64,000 nucleotides of DNA from Paraburkholderia sp. UYCP14C (GTDB lineage: Bacteria; Pseudomonadota; Gammaproteobacteria; Burkholderiales; Burkholderiaceae), in NCBI RefSeq assembly GCF_004197395.1, contig NZ_SELS01000022.1, positions 62,001-126,000 on the forward strand, given 5' to 3'. The notes under the pieces were generated by a model that searched no databases, was not told the DNA's origin, and was given only the letters and a program-made list of their open reading frames with translations. The position numbers and the translations under genes were made by a program. Positions within the stretch are counted from its first letter, which is position 1. Each line of letters starts with the position of its first letter. Shown in pieces: positions 18,705-29,087 of the stretch.

Positions 18705-18977
18705 TCAATACAGTACGACCGAGCGGATCGACTCGCCCTTCTTCAGCGTGCCGACGCCCGGCCCGACATCGACGATCACGCCCGCGCCTTCGTGGCCGAG
18801 ACTCGCCGGGAAGATGCCTTCGGGATCGGCGCCCGACAGCGTGTAGTAGTCGGTGTGGCAGATGCCCGTCGCCTTCACTTCGATCAGGACTTCACCGGCG
18901 CGCGGACCTTCGAGATCGACTTCCTCGATCGTCAACGGGGCGCCGGCTTTCCATGCGATTGCTGCTTTGGTCTTCAT
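18705..18977 (-). pseudogene. adhC: Internally deleted S-(hydroxymethyl)glutathione dehydrogenase
   Basis: The first 80 residues match the start of class III alcohol dehydrogenase, including the catalytic zinc region (GICHTDYYTLSG and LGHEGAGVI). The frame then jumps at KKGE straight to the family's C-terminal residues (SIRSVVLY) and stops. The product is 90 residues instead of about 368, missing the structural zinc cysteines, the NAD fold and most of the catalytic domain. About 280 codons are lost in frame; the junction is near 18733-18746. It cannot be an active dehydrogenase. Either the genome carries a deletion through short repeats or the assembly is collapsed here. ATG 18977 is the normal family start. 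Confidence 0.85.
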
Positions 18978-19166
18978 CGTCAATGCTCCTGTGTCGACCA
19001 GAGTTGGCACGTTAGCGCTGAATCTGGTCCCATCCGACATGATTGTCGTGAATGCGAAATGGCATCGGGTGAGCGCGTGGCGCACGAAAAGCGTCATGGT
19101 ATTGCAAAGTGCGTGACGGCCGCGTTGCCGATGGCTGCGCTCGGCACCACGTTCAGCATCGCCCCG

Positions 19167-20633
19167 CTAGTTCGCTTCGCGCTGTGTCGTACCACCGAAC
19201 CACGGCTCGACACGGCCATATAGATCGACGAAGCGCCCATAACGTTCGGCGAGCGCCGCATCGCCTCGCGGACCCGCAACGCGCGTCGCGCCCGGCGCGA
19301 GCGCGGCGAGATCGCCCGTCTGCCAGTGGCCGCATGCGAGACCGCCGAGGATCGCCGCGCCGCGCGGCGCCGCGTTCGGACAATCGACCGCGTACAGCTC
19401 GACATCGAGCGCATCGGCGAGCAGCTGTCGCCAGCGCGCATCGACGGAACCGCCGCCCGCGAGCTTGAGCGCCGTCACCGATGCGCCGCTCGCGCGGATC
19501 GCGTCGAGCCCGGCGCGCAACGAGAACGCGACGCCTTCGAACGCGGCGCGCATCATCGCGCCGCGAGTATGCTCGAGCGACAACCCGAGCCAGCCGCCGC
19601 GCGCCTGCGGATTCAGCCACGGCGTGCGCTCGCCGGTCAGGTACGGCAGGAAGGTCAGCGTCGACCCGGCATGAGCGCCTGCATGAGCGGCCGCATCGTC
19701 CGCATCGCCGAATGCCTCGCGGTACGCCTCGGCCCACCCAAACGACAGCCACCCGCGCACCCGCTCCAACGCGATGCCGACGTTCTGCATCGCCGCCATC
19801 CGATACCAGTGCTCGCTCGCCGCGCGATAGCGATGCAAACCCTTCAGCGGTGCCGGCTCGTCGTTCGCGAGCACGACGATCTGTCCGCCGGTGCCGGTCG
19901 TCAGCAGCGCGTCGCCGTCACGCGCGAGGCCGCTGCCAAGCGCCGCACACGGCGTGTCCGCGGCACCGGTCGCGAGCACGATACCGGCCCGCAAACCGAG
20001 TGCCTGCGCGGCCTGCGGCGACAGCGCGCCCGACGCCGCATACGACGGCGCCAGCGGCGCGAACCACTCGCGCGGAATCTCGAGGCGCGCCAGCAGCGCC
20101 GCGTCCCACGCGCCGGCGGGATCGGCCAGCGCGGTCGCGCACGCATCGGACGCATCGGTCACACACGCGCCGCCGAGCGCGACGCGCAGCCAGTCCTTCG
20201 GCTGCAACGCCCAGCGCGTGCGGCGCGCGGCTTTGGGTTCATGCAGCACGAGCCAGCGCAGCAGCGGACCGGCCATGCCGGGCGCGACCGGATTCGGTTG
20301 CGGCTCGGGCCATGCGTCGAGCACGTCGAGCGCGCGCGAGTCGGGCCACAGCATCGCGCGACGCACCGCCGCGCCGTTCGCATCGAGCAGCACGACGCCG
20401 TGCATCTGCCCGGAAAAACCGATCGCGCGCACGCCGTCACGCAACTCGGGAGGCAGGCCCGCCATCGCATCGACGAGCGCGTTCCACCAGGTCTCGACGT
20501 CGATTTCGGCCCAACCCGCGTGCGGCGTAACGAGCGCATAAGCGACGCTCGATACCGCCTGCTCGCGGCCATGTTCGTCGACGATTGCCGCTTTCAGGGA
20601 GCCGGTGCCGAGATCGATGCCGAGAAAACTCAT
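19167..20633 (-). CDS. FGGY-family carbohydrate kinase, xylulokinase-like
   Basis: 488-residue sugar kinase. It has the N-terminal phosphate motif GIDLGTGSLKAAIVD, the xylulokinase-type segment GFSGQMHGVVLLD followed by LWPDSRA, and the C-terminal motif LKLAGGGSVDARW. ATG 20633 gives a normal N terminus, although no clear ribosome binding site precedes it; the frame is open 41 codons further. It is transcribed toward the deleted adhC and away from the nucleobase permease. D-xylulose is the likely substrate, but another pentulose or hexulose is possible. Its residues differ widely from the xylB product at 1733-3214, so this is not a recent duplicate. Confidence 0.85.
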   Translation of the reverse strand: MSFLGIDLGTGSLKAAIVDEHGREQAVSSVAYALVTPHAGWAEIDVETWWNALVDAMAGLPPELRDGVRAIGFSGQMHGVVLLDANGAAVRRAMLWPDSRALDVLDAWPEPQPNPVAPGMAGPLLRWLVLHEPKAARRTRWALQPKDWLRVALGGACVTDASDACATALADPAGAWDAALLARLEIPREWFAPLAPSYAASGALSPQAAQALGLRAGIVLATGAADTPCAALGSGLARDGDALLTTGTGGQIVVLANDEPAPLKGLHRYRAASEHWYRMAAMQNVGIALERVRGWLSFGWAEAYREAFGDADDAAAHAGAHAGSTLTFLPYLTGERTPWLNPQARGGWLGLSLEHTRGAMMRAAFEGVAFSLRAGLDAIRASGASVTALKLAGGGSVDARWRQLLADALDVELYAVDCPNAAPRGAAILGGLACGHWQTGDLAALAPGATRVAGPRGDAALAERYGRFVDLYGRVEPWFGGTTQREAN

Positions 20634-21113
20634 GAGCGCAGGGACGTTGAAATGAGGATGAATAAGGAGCCAGTGAAGCCGGCGACGAGACTGGTAAGCG
20701 AGGCAACAAGCGAAGCTAAAAAGCGAAGCTGCGCAGACGTCGGGAACCTTCGTCAAGCACCTCGGAAAACGCGCGAAAAAAAGCCCATTCGCGGGTTAAC
20801 CCCGCCGTGCGGTGAGCGGCGCCAAAACAGGACTATGCGCGAAGCCTGATACACGTCATTGATTCTCACACATATCTCCGCCGGCGACGAAGCCGCGCCG
20901 CGCGCGCGACGCACCGCCCGCAAACGCCGCCGCATAGGGCTCGCCGCCGCTGCGCGGCCGATCCGTCCCACGTGTGGCTTTAAATTGCCTTTCAAAATAG
21001 GGCTGCGCATATCGTCGCCGGGAATGCCGGAATAGCCGCGTATGGTCTTGTTGCGGCTTTTCGTCCCCGATACCTTGGAGTCATCCCAAAACGAGATGGT
21101 GGAGACAGACGAT
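20634..21113. other. Divergent intergenic region, 480 bases
   Basis: Lies between the FGGY kinase and the nucleobase permease and must carry both promoters. A weak candidate for the permease is TTGCCT (20985-20990) with CATATC 17 bases on (21008-21013). I saw no riboswitch-like fold, no convincing operator and no small gene with a ribosome binding site. Two nearby copies of AGCGAAGCT occur near 20710-20730, of unknown meaning. Confidence 0.4.
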
Positions 21114-22523
21114 ATGCAAGCGAACACGGTTCACCCGTGCGACGAGCGCCTACCCGCGGGCCAGTTGCTTACCCTCGGCATTCAGCACGTGCTGGTCATG
21201 TACGCCGGCGCGGTTGCGGTACCGCTGATCATCGGCGCGGCGCTGAAGCTGCCGAAAGATCAGGTCGCCTTCCTGATCAGCGCCGATCTGTTTTCCTGCG
21301 GCATCGCCACGCTGATCCAGACGCTCGGACTGTGGATCTTCGGCATCCGTCTGCCCGTCATCATGGGCTGCACGTTCGCGGCCGTCGGCCCGATGGTCGC
21401 GATCGGCACCAATCCCTCGCTCGGCATCCTCGATATTTTCGGCTCGACGATCGCGGCCGGCGTGATCGGCATTCTGCTCGCGCCGGCGGTCGGCAAGCTG
21501 TTGCGCTTCTTCCCGCCGGTCGTGATCGGCGTGGTGATCTCGGTGATCGGTTTGTCGCTGATGGAAGTCGGCATCAACTGGGCGGCCGGCGGCGTCGGCA
21601 ATCCCGACTACGGCAATCCGGTCTACCTCGGCCTGTCGATGCTCGTGCTGACGCTGATCCTGCTCATCAACAAGTTTGCCAAGGGTTTCGTCGCCAATAT
21701 CTCGGTGCTGCTCGGCATCGTCGCGGGCTTCGCGATCGCACTGATGCTCGGCCGCGTCAACATGGACGGCGTGACGCACGCGCCGTGGGTCGGCATCGTG
21801 ATGCCGTTCCACTTCGGTTTGCCGCACTTCGATCCGCTGTCGATCGCGACGATGGTCACCGTGATGTTCGTCACCTTCATCGAATCGACCGGCATGTTCC
21901 TCGCGGTCGGCGACATGGTCGATCGTCCGGTCGATCAGAAGACGCTGGTGCGCGGCTTGCGCGTCGACGGTCTCGGCACGCTGATCGGCGGCATCTTCAA
22001 CTCGTTCCCGCATACGTCGTTCTCGCAGAACGTCGGGCTGATCGGCGTGACCGGCGTGAAGAGCCGCTTCGTCTGCGCGATGGGCGGCGTGATTCTCGTG
22101 CTGCTCGGCCTGTTTCCGAAGATGGCCCAGGTGGTGGCGTCGGTGCCGGCGTTCGTGCTCGGCGGCGCGGGCATCGTGATGTTCGGGATGGTTGCGGCGA
22201 ACGGCATCAAGGTGCTGTCGCGCGTCGACTTCGTGAAGAATCAGCACAACCTGTTCATCGTCGCGGTCAGCATCGGGCTCGGCCTCGTGCCGGTGGTGTC
22301 GCCGCATTTCTTCTCGCAACTGCCGCCGGCGCTGTCGCCGCTGTTGCATAGCGGGATTCTGCTCGCATCGGTGTCGGCGGTCGTGCTGAACCTGATCTTC
22401 AACGGCGTGAAGAGCGAGAAGAAGGCCAAGAGCGAGCTTCGCCGCGCCGGGCACGATCTCGACAAGAGCGCGGGCAGCGAGCCGCAGAGCAACGAGATGT
22501 TGCGGGCGGCGGACCTGCATTGA
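21114..22523 (+). CDS. Nucleobase:cation symporter-2 (xanthine/uric acid permease type)
   Basis: 469-residue inner membrane transporter of the NCS2 family with about 12-14 segments. The start at ATG 21114 is supported by GGTGGAG at the right distance; two upstream ATGs lack one. Typical motifs are QHVLVMYAGAVAVPLIIGAA in the first segment, MGCTFAAVGPM, and the substrate-site region FVTFIESTGMFLAVGD followed by GLGTLIGGIFNSFPHTSFSQNVGL. The serine/threonine pattern there points to purines such as xanthine or urate rather than uracil. It stands alone, ending at a shared terminator. Confidence 0.88.
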   Translation: MQANTVHPCDERLPAGQLLTLGIQHVLVMYAGAVAVPLIIGAALKLPKDQVAFLISADLFSCGIATLIQTLGLWIFGIRLPVIMGCTFAAVGPMVAIGTNPSLGILDIFGSTIAAGVIGILLAPAVGKLLRFFPPVVIGVVISVIGLSLMEVGINWAAGGVGNPDYGNPVYLGLSMLVLTLILLINKFAKGFVANISVLLGIVAGFAIALMLGRVNMDGVTHAPWVGIVMPFHFGLPHFDPLSIATMVTVMFVTFIESTGMFLAVGDMVDRPVDQKTLVRGLRVDGLGTLIGGIFNSFPHTSFSQNVGLIGVTGVKSRFVCAMGGVILVLLGLFPKMAQVVASVPAFVLGGAGIVMFGMVAANGIKVLSRVDFVKNQHNLFIVAVSIGLGLVPVVSPHFFSQLPPALSPLLHSGILLASVSAVVLNLIFNGVKSEKKAKSELRRAGHDLDKSAGSEPQSNEMLRAADLH

Positions 22524-22580
22524 GCTTGTCGATGCATTGCTGACGCGGCGCGCGGCACCGAATGCCGCGCTTCAAAAAAG

Positions 22581-22604
22581 AACGCCACGGCATGCCGTGG
22601 CGTT
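22581..22604. terminator. Bidirectional terminator
   Basis: AACGCCACGG and CCGTGGCGTT around CATG, with A-rich bases before and T-rich bases after. It separates the NCS2 permease from the convergent efflux operon. Confidence 0.8.
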
Positions 22605-22643
22605 TCGTTTGCTTCGGCGCTTCTTCAAGCCGAAGCGCTCAGC

Positions 22644-24158
22644 TCACCCTGCCGTCGCCGCCGAAGCCGCGACCGGTGCGCTCGCCGCACCGTAGTCGAC
22701 CGGCGCATCGGCGGGACGCGGCTGGTCGCCGTTGTGCTCGATCCAGCCGCCGCCGAGCGCCTGGTACAGCGTGACCAGGTTCTGCAGACGCTCCATGCGC
22801 GCGGTGACCAGCGCCTGCTGGGCCACGTACAACGCGGTCTGCGCGGTCAGCACCGACAGGTAGCTGTCGACACCGTGCGTATAACGGAGGGTCGACAGAT
22901 CCAGCCGGCGTTGCTCGGCCGCGACGTCCCGCTCGAGCGCCGCGATCTGCTCGTCGTACGTGCCGCGCGCGGCCAGGCCGTCCGCCACTTCACGGAAGGC
23001 CGTCTGGATCGCCTTTTCATACGTGGCGATCTGCACGTTCTTCTCGATGTTGGCGAGATCGAGGTTGGCCATGTTCTGGCCGCCCTCGAAGATCGGCAGC
23101 GTGATCGACGGCGCAAAGCTCCACGCCGCCGACCCCGGTTTGAACAGCCCACCGAGCGTTGGGCTCAGCGTGCCGGCGCTGCCGGTCAGCGTGACTTTCG
23201 GGAAGAATGCCGCGCGCGCCGCGCCGATGTTCGCGTTGGCCGCGAGCAGATTCTCCTCGGCCTCCATGATGTCGGGACGGCGTGTCAGCAGATCGGCCGG
23301 CAGACCCGCCGGAATATCCGTCAGCAGGCTCTGGTCGTTCAGCGGCAGCCCGTTCGGCAGATCGGCCGGCAAGGGCTCGCCGATCAGCAGCACCAGCGCA
23401 TTGTCAGCCTGGGCCCGCAAACGCGTCTGCGCCTGCAGGTCCGCGCTCGCGGTCTCGACGACCGTTTGCGCCTGGCGCAGATCGAGTTCCGAACCGGTGC
23501 CGTTGTCGAACTGCAGCTTGGTGATCCGATACGACTCCTGCGCCGTCTTCAGCGTGTTCTCTGTGACCTTCAGCAGATCGTCCAGTTCGAGCACCGTCAT
23601 GTACTGGTTCGCCACCTGCGACACCAGCGAGATTTCCGCCGCCTTGCGCGCCTGCGCGGTGCCGAGGTACGTGGCCAACGCCTGATCCTTCAGGCTCTGC
23701 ACGCGCCCGAAGAAGTCGATTTCCCACGACGCGTTCAAGCCCACCGAATACGTGTTGGAAATCGTCACGCCGGTGAACGTCAGGTCTTTCGGCGTGCGCG
23801 ATTTGCTTTGCGAGGCCGCGGCATCGAGCGTCGGGAACAGACCCGCACGCACGATGCGGTACTGCGCCGCCGACGCCTGCATGTTCAGCACCGACACGCG
23901 CAGATCGCGGTTGTTCTTCAGCGCGATTTCGATCAGCTGCTGCAGACGCGGATCGACGAAGAAGTTGCGCCAGCCGATGTCGACGGCGGCCTGGCCGTTC
24001 GCGCTGCGCGCGCCTTGCGCGCCCGGCTGCTGGTCGTACACGCCGCCCGTCGGGAAGGTCGCCGTCACGGGCGCCGCGGGCCGCTGGTAGTGCGGCGCCA
24101 GCGTGCAACCCGTGGCGAGCAGCGCGACCGCCACTGCAATCAAAGAGTGTTTTTGCAT
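22644..24158 (-). CDS. oprB: RND efflux outer membrane lipoprotein (NodT/OprM family)
   Basis: 504-residue TolC-like channel of a tripartite pump. ATG 24158 begins a lipoprotein signal (LLATGCTLAPHYQRP), with the acylated Cys near residue 18. The two OEP repeats with long helices are evident (for example TVVETASADLQAQTRLRAQADN). The C terminus is Ala-rich. The start follows the pump stop by a single base, so the two are coupled. The name oprB follows the Burkholderia BpeAB-OprB system, whose gene order this matches; orthology is inferred. Confidence 0.9.
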   Translation of the reverse strand: MQKHSLIAVAVALLATGCTLAPHYQRPAAPVTATFPTGGVYDQQPGAQGARSANGQAAVDIGWRNFFVDPRLQQLIEIALKNNRDLRVSVLNMQASAAQYRIVRAGLFPTLDAAASQSKSRTPKDLTFTGVTISNTYSVGLNASWEIDFFGRVQSLKDQALATYLGTAQARKAAEISLVSQVANQYMTVLELDDLLKVTENTLKTAQESYRITKLQFDNGTGSELDLRQAQTVVETASADLQAQTRLRAQADNALVLLIGEPLPADLPNGLPLNDQSLLTDIPAGLPADLLTRRPDIMEAEENLLAANANIGAARAAFFPKVTLTGSAGTLSPTLGGLFKPGSAAWSFAPSITLPIFEGGQNMANLDLANIEKNVQIATYEKAIQTAFREVADGLAARGTYDEQIAALERDVAAEQRRLDLSTLRYTHGVDSYLSVLTAQTALYVAQQALVTARMERLQNLVTLYQALGGGWIEHNGDQPRPADAPVDYGAASAPVAASAATAG

Positions 24159-24159
24159 C

Positions 24160-27100
24160 TCAATGCCCATCCTTGCCCGAGCCATTGCCATTCGACCCAC
24201 CGGCGGACCCGTCGGTCGTGCCACCCGCCGCGCCGCCTTGCGGATCGTGCGGATGGTGCTGTTCGTAGTGGCGCAGCGCCTCATCCGGGTCTTCCTTCTC
24301 ACCGCCGAACTTCGCGCGAATCACCACGAAGAACATCGGGATCATGAAGATCGCGAGGAAGGTCGCCGTCAACATGCCGCCGATCACGCCGGTACCGATC
24401 GCGTGCTGGCTGGCCGAGCCCGCGCCGTTACTGATCGCGAGCGGCAACACGCCGAGAATGAACGCGAGCGAGGTCATCAGAATAGGACGCAAGCGCAGAC
24501 GCGCCGCTTCGAGCGCGGCCTCGATCGGCCCCATGCCTTGACCCTGCTGCAGTTCGCGCGCGAATTCCACGATCAGAATCGCGTTCTTCGCCGACAGACC
24601 GACCGTGGTCAGCAGACCCACCTGGAAGAATACGTCGTTCTCGAGGCCGCGCAGCGTTGCGGCCAGCAGTGCGCCGATCACGCCGAGCGGCACCACCATG
24701 ATCACCGAGAACGGGATCGACCAGCTTTCATACAGCGCCGCGAGACACAGGAACACCACGAGGATCGAGATGCCGTACAGAATCGGCGCCTGCGAACCCG
24801 ACTGACGCTCCTGCAGCGACAGACCCGTCCACTCGTAGCCGACACCTGCCGGCAGCTTCGTGACGATCTGTTCCATCGCCGCCATCGCCTGACCGGTCGA
24901 CTTGCCCGGTGCGGCCGCCCCCTGGATTTCCACCGACGAGATACCGTTGTAGCGCTCGAGCTTCGGCGAACCGTACGTCCACTCGGTGCTGGCGAAGGCC
25001 GAGAACGGCACCATCGCGCCCGCGCTGTTGCGCACGAACCAGGCATTCACGTCTTCCGGCTTCATCCGGAACGGCGCGTCGCCCTGCAGGTACACCTTCT
25101 TGATCCGGCCGTCGGTGTCGAGGAAGTTGTTCACATACGCCGAAGCCCACGCGATCGAGAACGTCTGGTCGATCGAGGCGAGCGACACGCCGAGCGCCGA
25201 AGCCTTCTCGTGGTCGATGCTCACCTTGAACTGCGGCGTATCGTTCAGGCCGTTCGGACGCACCTGCGCGAGGGTCGGATCTTTCGCCGCCAGACCGAGC
25301 AGCATGTTGCGCGCTTCCATCAGCTTCGCGTGACCGATACCCGCGCGGTCCTGCAGCTGGAAGTCGAAGCCCGCCGCGGTGCCGAGCTCAGGGATCGACG
25401 GCGGATTGACCGGATACACGAGCGCGTTCTTGTAGCCGCTGAAGTGCATGAACAGACGCCCGACCAGTGCCTGCACCTTCTGGTCCGCATGCTGACGCTG
25501 CGCGTAGTCCTTCATCCGCACGAACACGAGACCCGCGTTCTGGCCACGACCCGCGAAGCTGAAGCCGTTCACCGTGAAGGTCGATTCGACGATCGCCTTC
25601 TCATCGTTCAGCAGGTAGTCCGACACGTCCTTCAGCGCGCGCGCGGTGGTTTCCTGCGTGGAGCCCGACGGCGTTTGTACCAGCACGAACATCGTGCCCT
25701 GGTCTTCATCAGGTAGGAACGACTTCGGCAGACGCACGAACAGCAGCCCCACCGCGAAGATCACCACCATGTAGATGATGAGCCAGCGGCCCGAGCGCTT
25801 GATCACGTGGTGCACGCCCGAGTGATATTTGTCGCGGCTCGTGTTGAAGGTGCGGTTGAACCAGCCGAAGAAACCGGTGGCCTTTTCGTGATGACCCTTC
25901 GGAATCGGCTTGAGGATCGTCGCGCACAGCGCCGGCGTCAGAATCAACGCGACGAGCACGGACAGCACCATCGCCGCGACGATGGTCAGCGAGAACTGCC
26001 GGTAAATCGCCCCGACCGAGCCGCCCGAGAACGCCACCGGCACGAACACCGCCGACAGCACGAGCGCCACGCCGACGAGCGCACCGGTGATCTGGTCCAT
26101 CGCCTTGCGGGTTGCCTCGCGAGGCGACAAACCCTCTTCCTGCATCACCCGCTCGACGTTTTCCACCACCACGATCGCGTCGTCCACCAGCAGGCCGATA
26201 GCGAGCACGAGACCGAACATCGACAGCACGTTGATCGAGAAGCCGACCACGCTCATGATCGCGAACGTACCGAGCAGCACCACCGGCACCGCGATCGTCG
26301 GGATCAGCGTGGCGCGCAGGTTCTGCAGGAACAGGTACATGACGAGGAACACCAGCACAATACCTTCGAGCAGCGTCTTGACCACTTCCTCGATCGACAG
26401 GCGCACGAACGGCGTCGTGTCGTACGGGTACTGCACCACCAGACCGTGCGGGAAGTACTTCGACAGTTCGGCGATCTTCGTGCGCACCGCCTTCGCGGTG
26501 GCGAGCGCGTTCGCGCCGGTGGCAAGCTGGATACCGAAGCCTGCCGTCGGCTGGCCGTTGTACTTGGTGTCGAAGTTGTAGTTTTCGCCGCCGAGCTCGA
26601 TGCGCGACACGTCGCGCAGACGCACCTGCGAGCCGTCCTGGTTCACCTTCAGCAGGATGCTGCCGAACTGCTCGGGCGTGTTGAGCAGCGTGGCCTGCGT
26701 GATCGTGGCCTGCAGCACCTGGCCCGGCACCGACGGCGTGCCGCCGAGCGAGCCGCCCGCGACCTGCACGTTCTGCGCCTGCAGCGCGGTTTCGACGTCG
26801 AGCGGCGTGAGGCCGAAGTTATTCAGCTTGTTCGCGTCGAGCCAGATCCGCATCGCGTACTGCGAGCCGAACAACGTCACCGTGCCCACGCCGTCGATAC
26901 GGCTGATCGGATCCTGAATGTTCGACGCGACGTAGTTCGCCAGGTCGTACTTGCTCATGCTGCCGTCGGTCGACACGAACGCCATCACCAGCAGGAAGCT
27001 GCTGCTCGACTTCGTGACCTTGGTGCCGAGCTGCTGCACCGCCTGCGGAAGCAGCGGCGTGGCGAGCTGCAGCTTGTTCTGCACCTGCACCTGCGCGATG

Positions 27101-27402
27101 TCGGGGTTGGTGCCGGCCGCGAACGTCAGCGTGATGGTGGCCGTGCCCGAGTCGTCCGAGGTCGACGCGAGGTACAGCAGGTGGTCGAGACCACTCATCT
27201 GTTGCTCGATCACCTGCGTGACGGTGTTTTCCACCGTCTTCGCCGAAGCACCCGGATACGTTGCGCTGATCTGGATGGACGGCGGCGCGATGGTCGGGTA
27301 TTGCGCGATCGGCAGCGTGAACACCGACGCAAGACCCGCGAGCATCAGGATGATGGCGATCACCCATGCAAAAATCGGGCGATCAATAAAGAACTTTGCC
27401 AT
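24160..27402 (-). CDS. bpeB: RND multidrug efflux inner membrane pump (AcrB/MexB/BpeB type)
   Basis: 1080-residue proton-driven transporter of the hydrophobe/amphiphile family, the usual size plus a Gly/Ser-rich C-terminal tail of about 40 residues. It begins [16 protein letters not shown]. The proton-relay acidic pair is in [19 protein letters not shown] near residue 400, and the lysine region is in [15 protein letters not shown] near residue 940. Two large periplasmic loops are present. It exports drugs and small amphiphiles from the periplasm and inner membrane through the partner channel. It follows the adaptor gene by 18 bases. Confidence 0.95.
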   Translation of the reverse strand: MAKFFIDRPIFAWVIAIILMLAGLASVFTLPIAQYPTIAPPSIQISATYPGASAKTVENTVTQVIEQQMSGLDHLLYLASTSDDSGTATITLTFAAGTNPDIAQVQVQNKLQLATPLLPQAVQQLGTKVTKSSSSFLLVMAFVSTDGSMSKYDLANYVASNIQDPISRIDGVGTVTLFGSQYAMRIWLDANKLNNFGLTPLDVETALQAQNVQVAGGSLGGTPSVPGQVLQATITQATLLNTPEQFGSILLKVNQDGSQVRLRDVSRIELGGENYNFDTKYNGQPTAGFGIQLATGANALATAKAVRTKIAELSKYFPHGLVVQYPYDTTPFVRLSIEEVVKTLLEGIVLVFLVMYLFLQNLRATLIPTIAVPVVLLGTFAIMSVVGFSINVLSMFGLVLAIGLLVDDAIVVVENVERVMQEEGLSPREATRKAMDQITGALVGVALVLSAVFVPVAFSGGSVGAIYRQFSLTIVAAMVLSVLVALILTPALCATILKPIPKGHHEKATGFFGWFNRTFNTSRDKYHSGVHHVIKRSGRWLIIYMVVIFAVGLLFVRLPKSFLPDEDQGTMFVLVQTPSGSTQETTARALKDVSDYLLNDEKAIVESTFTVNGFSFAGRGQNAGLVFVRMKDYAQRQHADQKVQALVGRLFMHFSGYKNALVYPVNPPSIPELGTAAGFDFQLQDRAGIGHAKLMEARNMLLGLAAKDPTLAQVRPNGLNDTPQFKVSIDHEKASALGVSLASIDQTFSIAWASAYVNNFLDTDGRIKKVYLQGDAPFRMKPEDVNAWFVRNSAGAMVPFSAFASTEWTYGSPKLERYNGISSVEIQGAAAPGKSTGQAMAAMEQIVTKLPAGVGYEWTGLSLQERQSGSQAPILYGISILVVFLCLAALYESWSIPFSVIMVVPLGVIGALLAATLRGLENDVFFQVGLLTTVGLSAKNAILIVEFARELQQGQGMGPIEAALEAARLRLRPILMTSLAFILGVLPLAISNGAGSASQHAIGTGVIGGMLTATFLAIFMIPMFFVVIRAKFGGEKEDPDEALRHYEQHHPHDPQGGAAGGTTDGSAGGSNGNGSGKDGH

Positions 27403-27420
27403 GAGGCGGGCTCCCTGTTA

Positions 27421-28656
27421 TTACGCGCCCGAGGCAGCGGAGGCAGGCTGCGCCGCGGGTTGAGCCGCGGGTTGACCTGTCGGGGCGCCGCCCGCGGCCG
27501 CGTCGGAAGCCGCCATGCCGGGCAGCTGCGCCGGCACGGGCTTGACCTGCTGGCCGGGACGCCCCTTGTCGGTGCCCTGGACGATCACGCGGTCACCCGG
27601 CTTCAGGCCGTTCGATACCACCCAGTACGAACCGAAGGTGCCCGTGGTGACGAGCTGACGCAGTTCGACCTTGTTGTCGTTGCCGACGACGAGCGCGGTG
27701 GGCGTGCCCTTCTGGTCGTGCGTGACGCCGACTTGCGGCACGATCAGCGCGTTCTGGTTGACGCCCTCGTCGATCTTCGCGCGCACGAACATGCCCGGCA
27801 GCAGCACGTGGTTCGGGTTCTTGAAGATCGCGCGCACCGTGACCGAGCCGGTGCCCTGGTCGACGGTGACGTCGGTGAACTGCAGCTTGCCCTTCTCGTC
27901 GTAGACGCGGCCGTCCTCCAGCACCAGCGTGACCTGCGCGGCGCCCGGGCCGGTCGTCTTCAGACGCCCTTCCTGCATGTCGCGGCGCAGCTTCAGACCA
28001 TCGAGGCTCGATTGCGTGAGGTCGACGTAGACCGGATCGAGCTGCTGGACCGTGGCCATCAGCGTGGCCGCGCTCTGCTGCACGAAGGCGCCCGGCGTCA
28101 CCTGCGACACGCCGATCTGGCCGGTCACGGGCGAGGTCACGTCGGTATAGCCGAGGTTGATCTGCGCGGTATCGACCGCGGCTTTGCCCGCGGCGACGTC
28201 GGCGGCGGCCTGGCCTTCGGCGGCGACCGCGTTGTCGTAGTCCTGCTTGCTGACCGCGTTCGCCGCGACCAGCACCTTGTAGCGACTGGCTTGCGCGGTG
28301 GTCGTGACGAGGTTCGCCTGGGCCTTCGCGAGCGCTGCCTTTGCGTTGTTCAACGACGCGATGTACGGCGCCGGATCGATCTTGTACAGACGCTGGCCGG
28401 CCTTGACCTCGCTACCCTCGGTGAACTCGCGGCGCAGCACGATGCCGTCGACCCGCGCGCGCACCTGCGCGACGAGGAAAGCGTTGGTACGGCCGGGCAG
28501 TTCGGTGACCACGGGCACCGTCGTCGGCTGGAGGGTGACGACGCCGACTTCGGGCGTCTGTGGCGGCGGGGCAGATTGTTTTGGTCCGCACGCCGCCAGC
28601 AAGATGGCAGCCGTCGCGGCACTAATTAAGCGGAATGGAACCCGTTCGACGCGCAT
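27421..28656 (-). CDS. bpeA: RND efflux periplasmic adaptor lipoprotein (membrane fusion protein)
   Basis: 411-residue adaptor that links pump and channel. ATG 28656 is preceded by AGAGGT and begins a lipoprotein signal (ISAATAAILLAACGPK). The lipoyl half-motifs (ARVDGIVLRREFTEGSEVKAG and TDVTSPVTGQIG) flank a helical hairpin, then come the beta-barrel and membrane-proximal domains. The C terminus is an Ala/Gln/Pro-rich tail. It is the first gene of the three-gene operon and lies divergent from the TetR regulator, with an AcrR-like operator between them. Confidence 0.93.
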   Translation of the reverse strand: MRVERVPFRLISAATAAILLAACGPKQSAPPPQTPEVGVVTLQPTTVPVVTELPGRTNAFLVAQVRARVDGIVLRREFTEGSEVKAGQRLYKIDPAPYIASLNNAKAALAKAQANLVTTTAQASRYKVLVAANAVSKQDYDNAVAAEGQAAADVAAGKAAVDTAQINLGYTDVTSPVTGQIGVSQVTPGAFVQQSAATLMATVQQLDPVYVDLTQSSLDGLKLRRDMQEGRLKTTGPGAAQVTLVLEDGRVYDEKGKLQFTDVTVDQGTGSVTVRAIFKNPNHVLLPGMFVRAKIDEGVNQNALIVPQVGVTHDQKGTPTALVVGNDNKVELRQLVTTGTFGSYWVVSNGLKPGDRVIVQGTDKGRPGQQVKPVPAQLPGMAASDAAAGGAPTGQPAAQPAAQPASAASGA

Positions 28657-29087
28657 GGAGCGACCTCTGTCAAAGACTGAGAATGAAAAAGTGCGCGCAT
28701 CCCTACCCCGGGGACGACAGCGCACACAGGCGTCTCTCGACGCTCAACCAATCGGAAGCCCGCGGATGCATGCCTGCGCCTGCAGGGCACCCTGCTACGA
28801 ATGCGCCATACCGGGGAATGCCGCATGGCGCCGCCGTTTGGCGGCTGCAATAGCGTTTTTGAAAGGCAACAGTGACGGATATTAACCGGTCGTCACGGCT
28901 TGGGCTATCCGATCGTGGGATGCTATTATATATACATTCACGAATGCATGTAAAAGTGCATTTATATCTTTCTGGGGTCGCGGCTCGCAAGTTCGCGTCG
29001 CAATTCGCTCCGGAAATAGTCAAATTGTCATCAGGCCGACTTAAAACCGCTCGCAGAAACCCCAGGATCAGCGCAGGTCATACCAAT
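28657..29087. promoter_or_regulatory. Divergent control region of the efflux locus
   Basis: 431 bases with no gene between bpeA and the TetR gene. The section from about 28920 to 28970 is strongly AT-rich (TATTATATATACATT), a likely place for overlapping promoters, and includes the candidate repressor site at 28929-28952. I could not place individual -35/-10 boxes with certainty. Confidence 0.6.
28929..28952. promoter_or_regulatory. AcrR-type operator for the TetR regulator
   Basis: Read on the - strand, this 24-bp site differs from the well-known E. coli AcrR operator, as I recall it, at only three positions (21 of 24 agree), including the stretch GTGAATGTAT. It lies in the AT-rich centre between the divergent bpeA and TetR genes. 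It is very likely bound by the TetR protein encoded at 29088. Confidence 0.7.

Noticed and set aside
18705-19097. Complete small zinc-binding protein of about 130 residues
   Set aside because: Both ends match alcohol dehydrogenase class III ends exactly in order, so it is a deleted form of that gene rather than a separate small protein.
19326-20849. 507-codon frame antisense to the second FGGY kinase
   Set aside because: Low-complexity Arg/Ala-rich translation with no start signal; the opposite strand is a complete kinase.
25807-28629. 940-codon open frame antisense to the efflux pump and adaptor genes
   Set aside because: High-GC third positions leave long open frames opposite real genes. 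The product is Arg/His/Glu-rich without any domain, and the sense frames are clear RND proteins.
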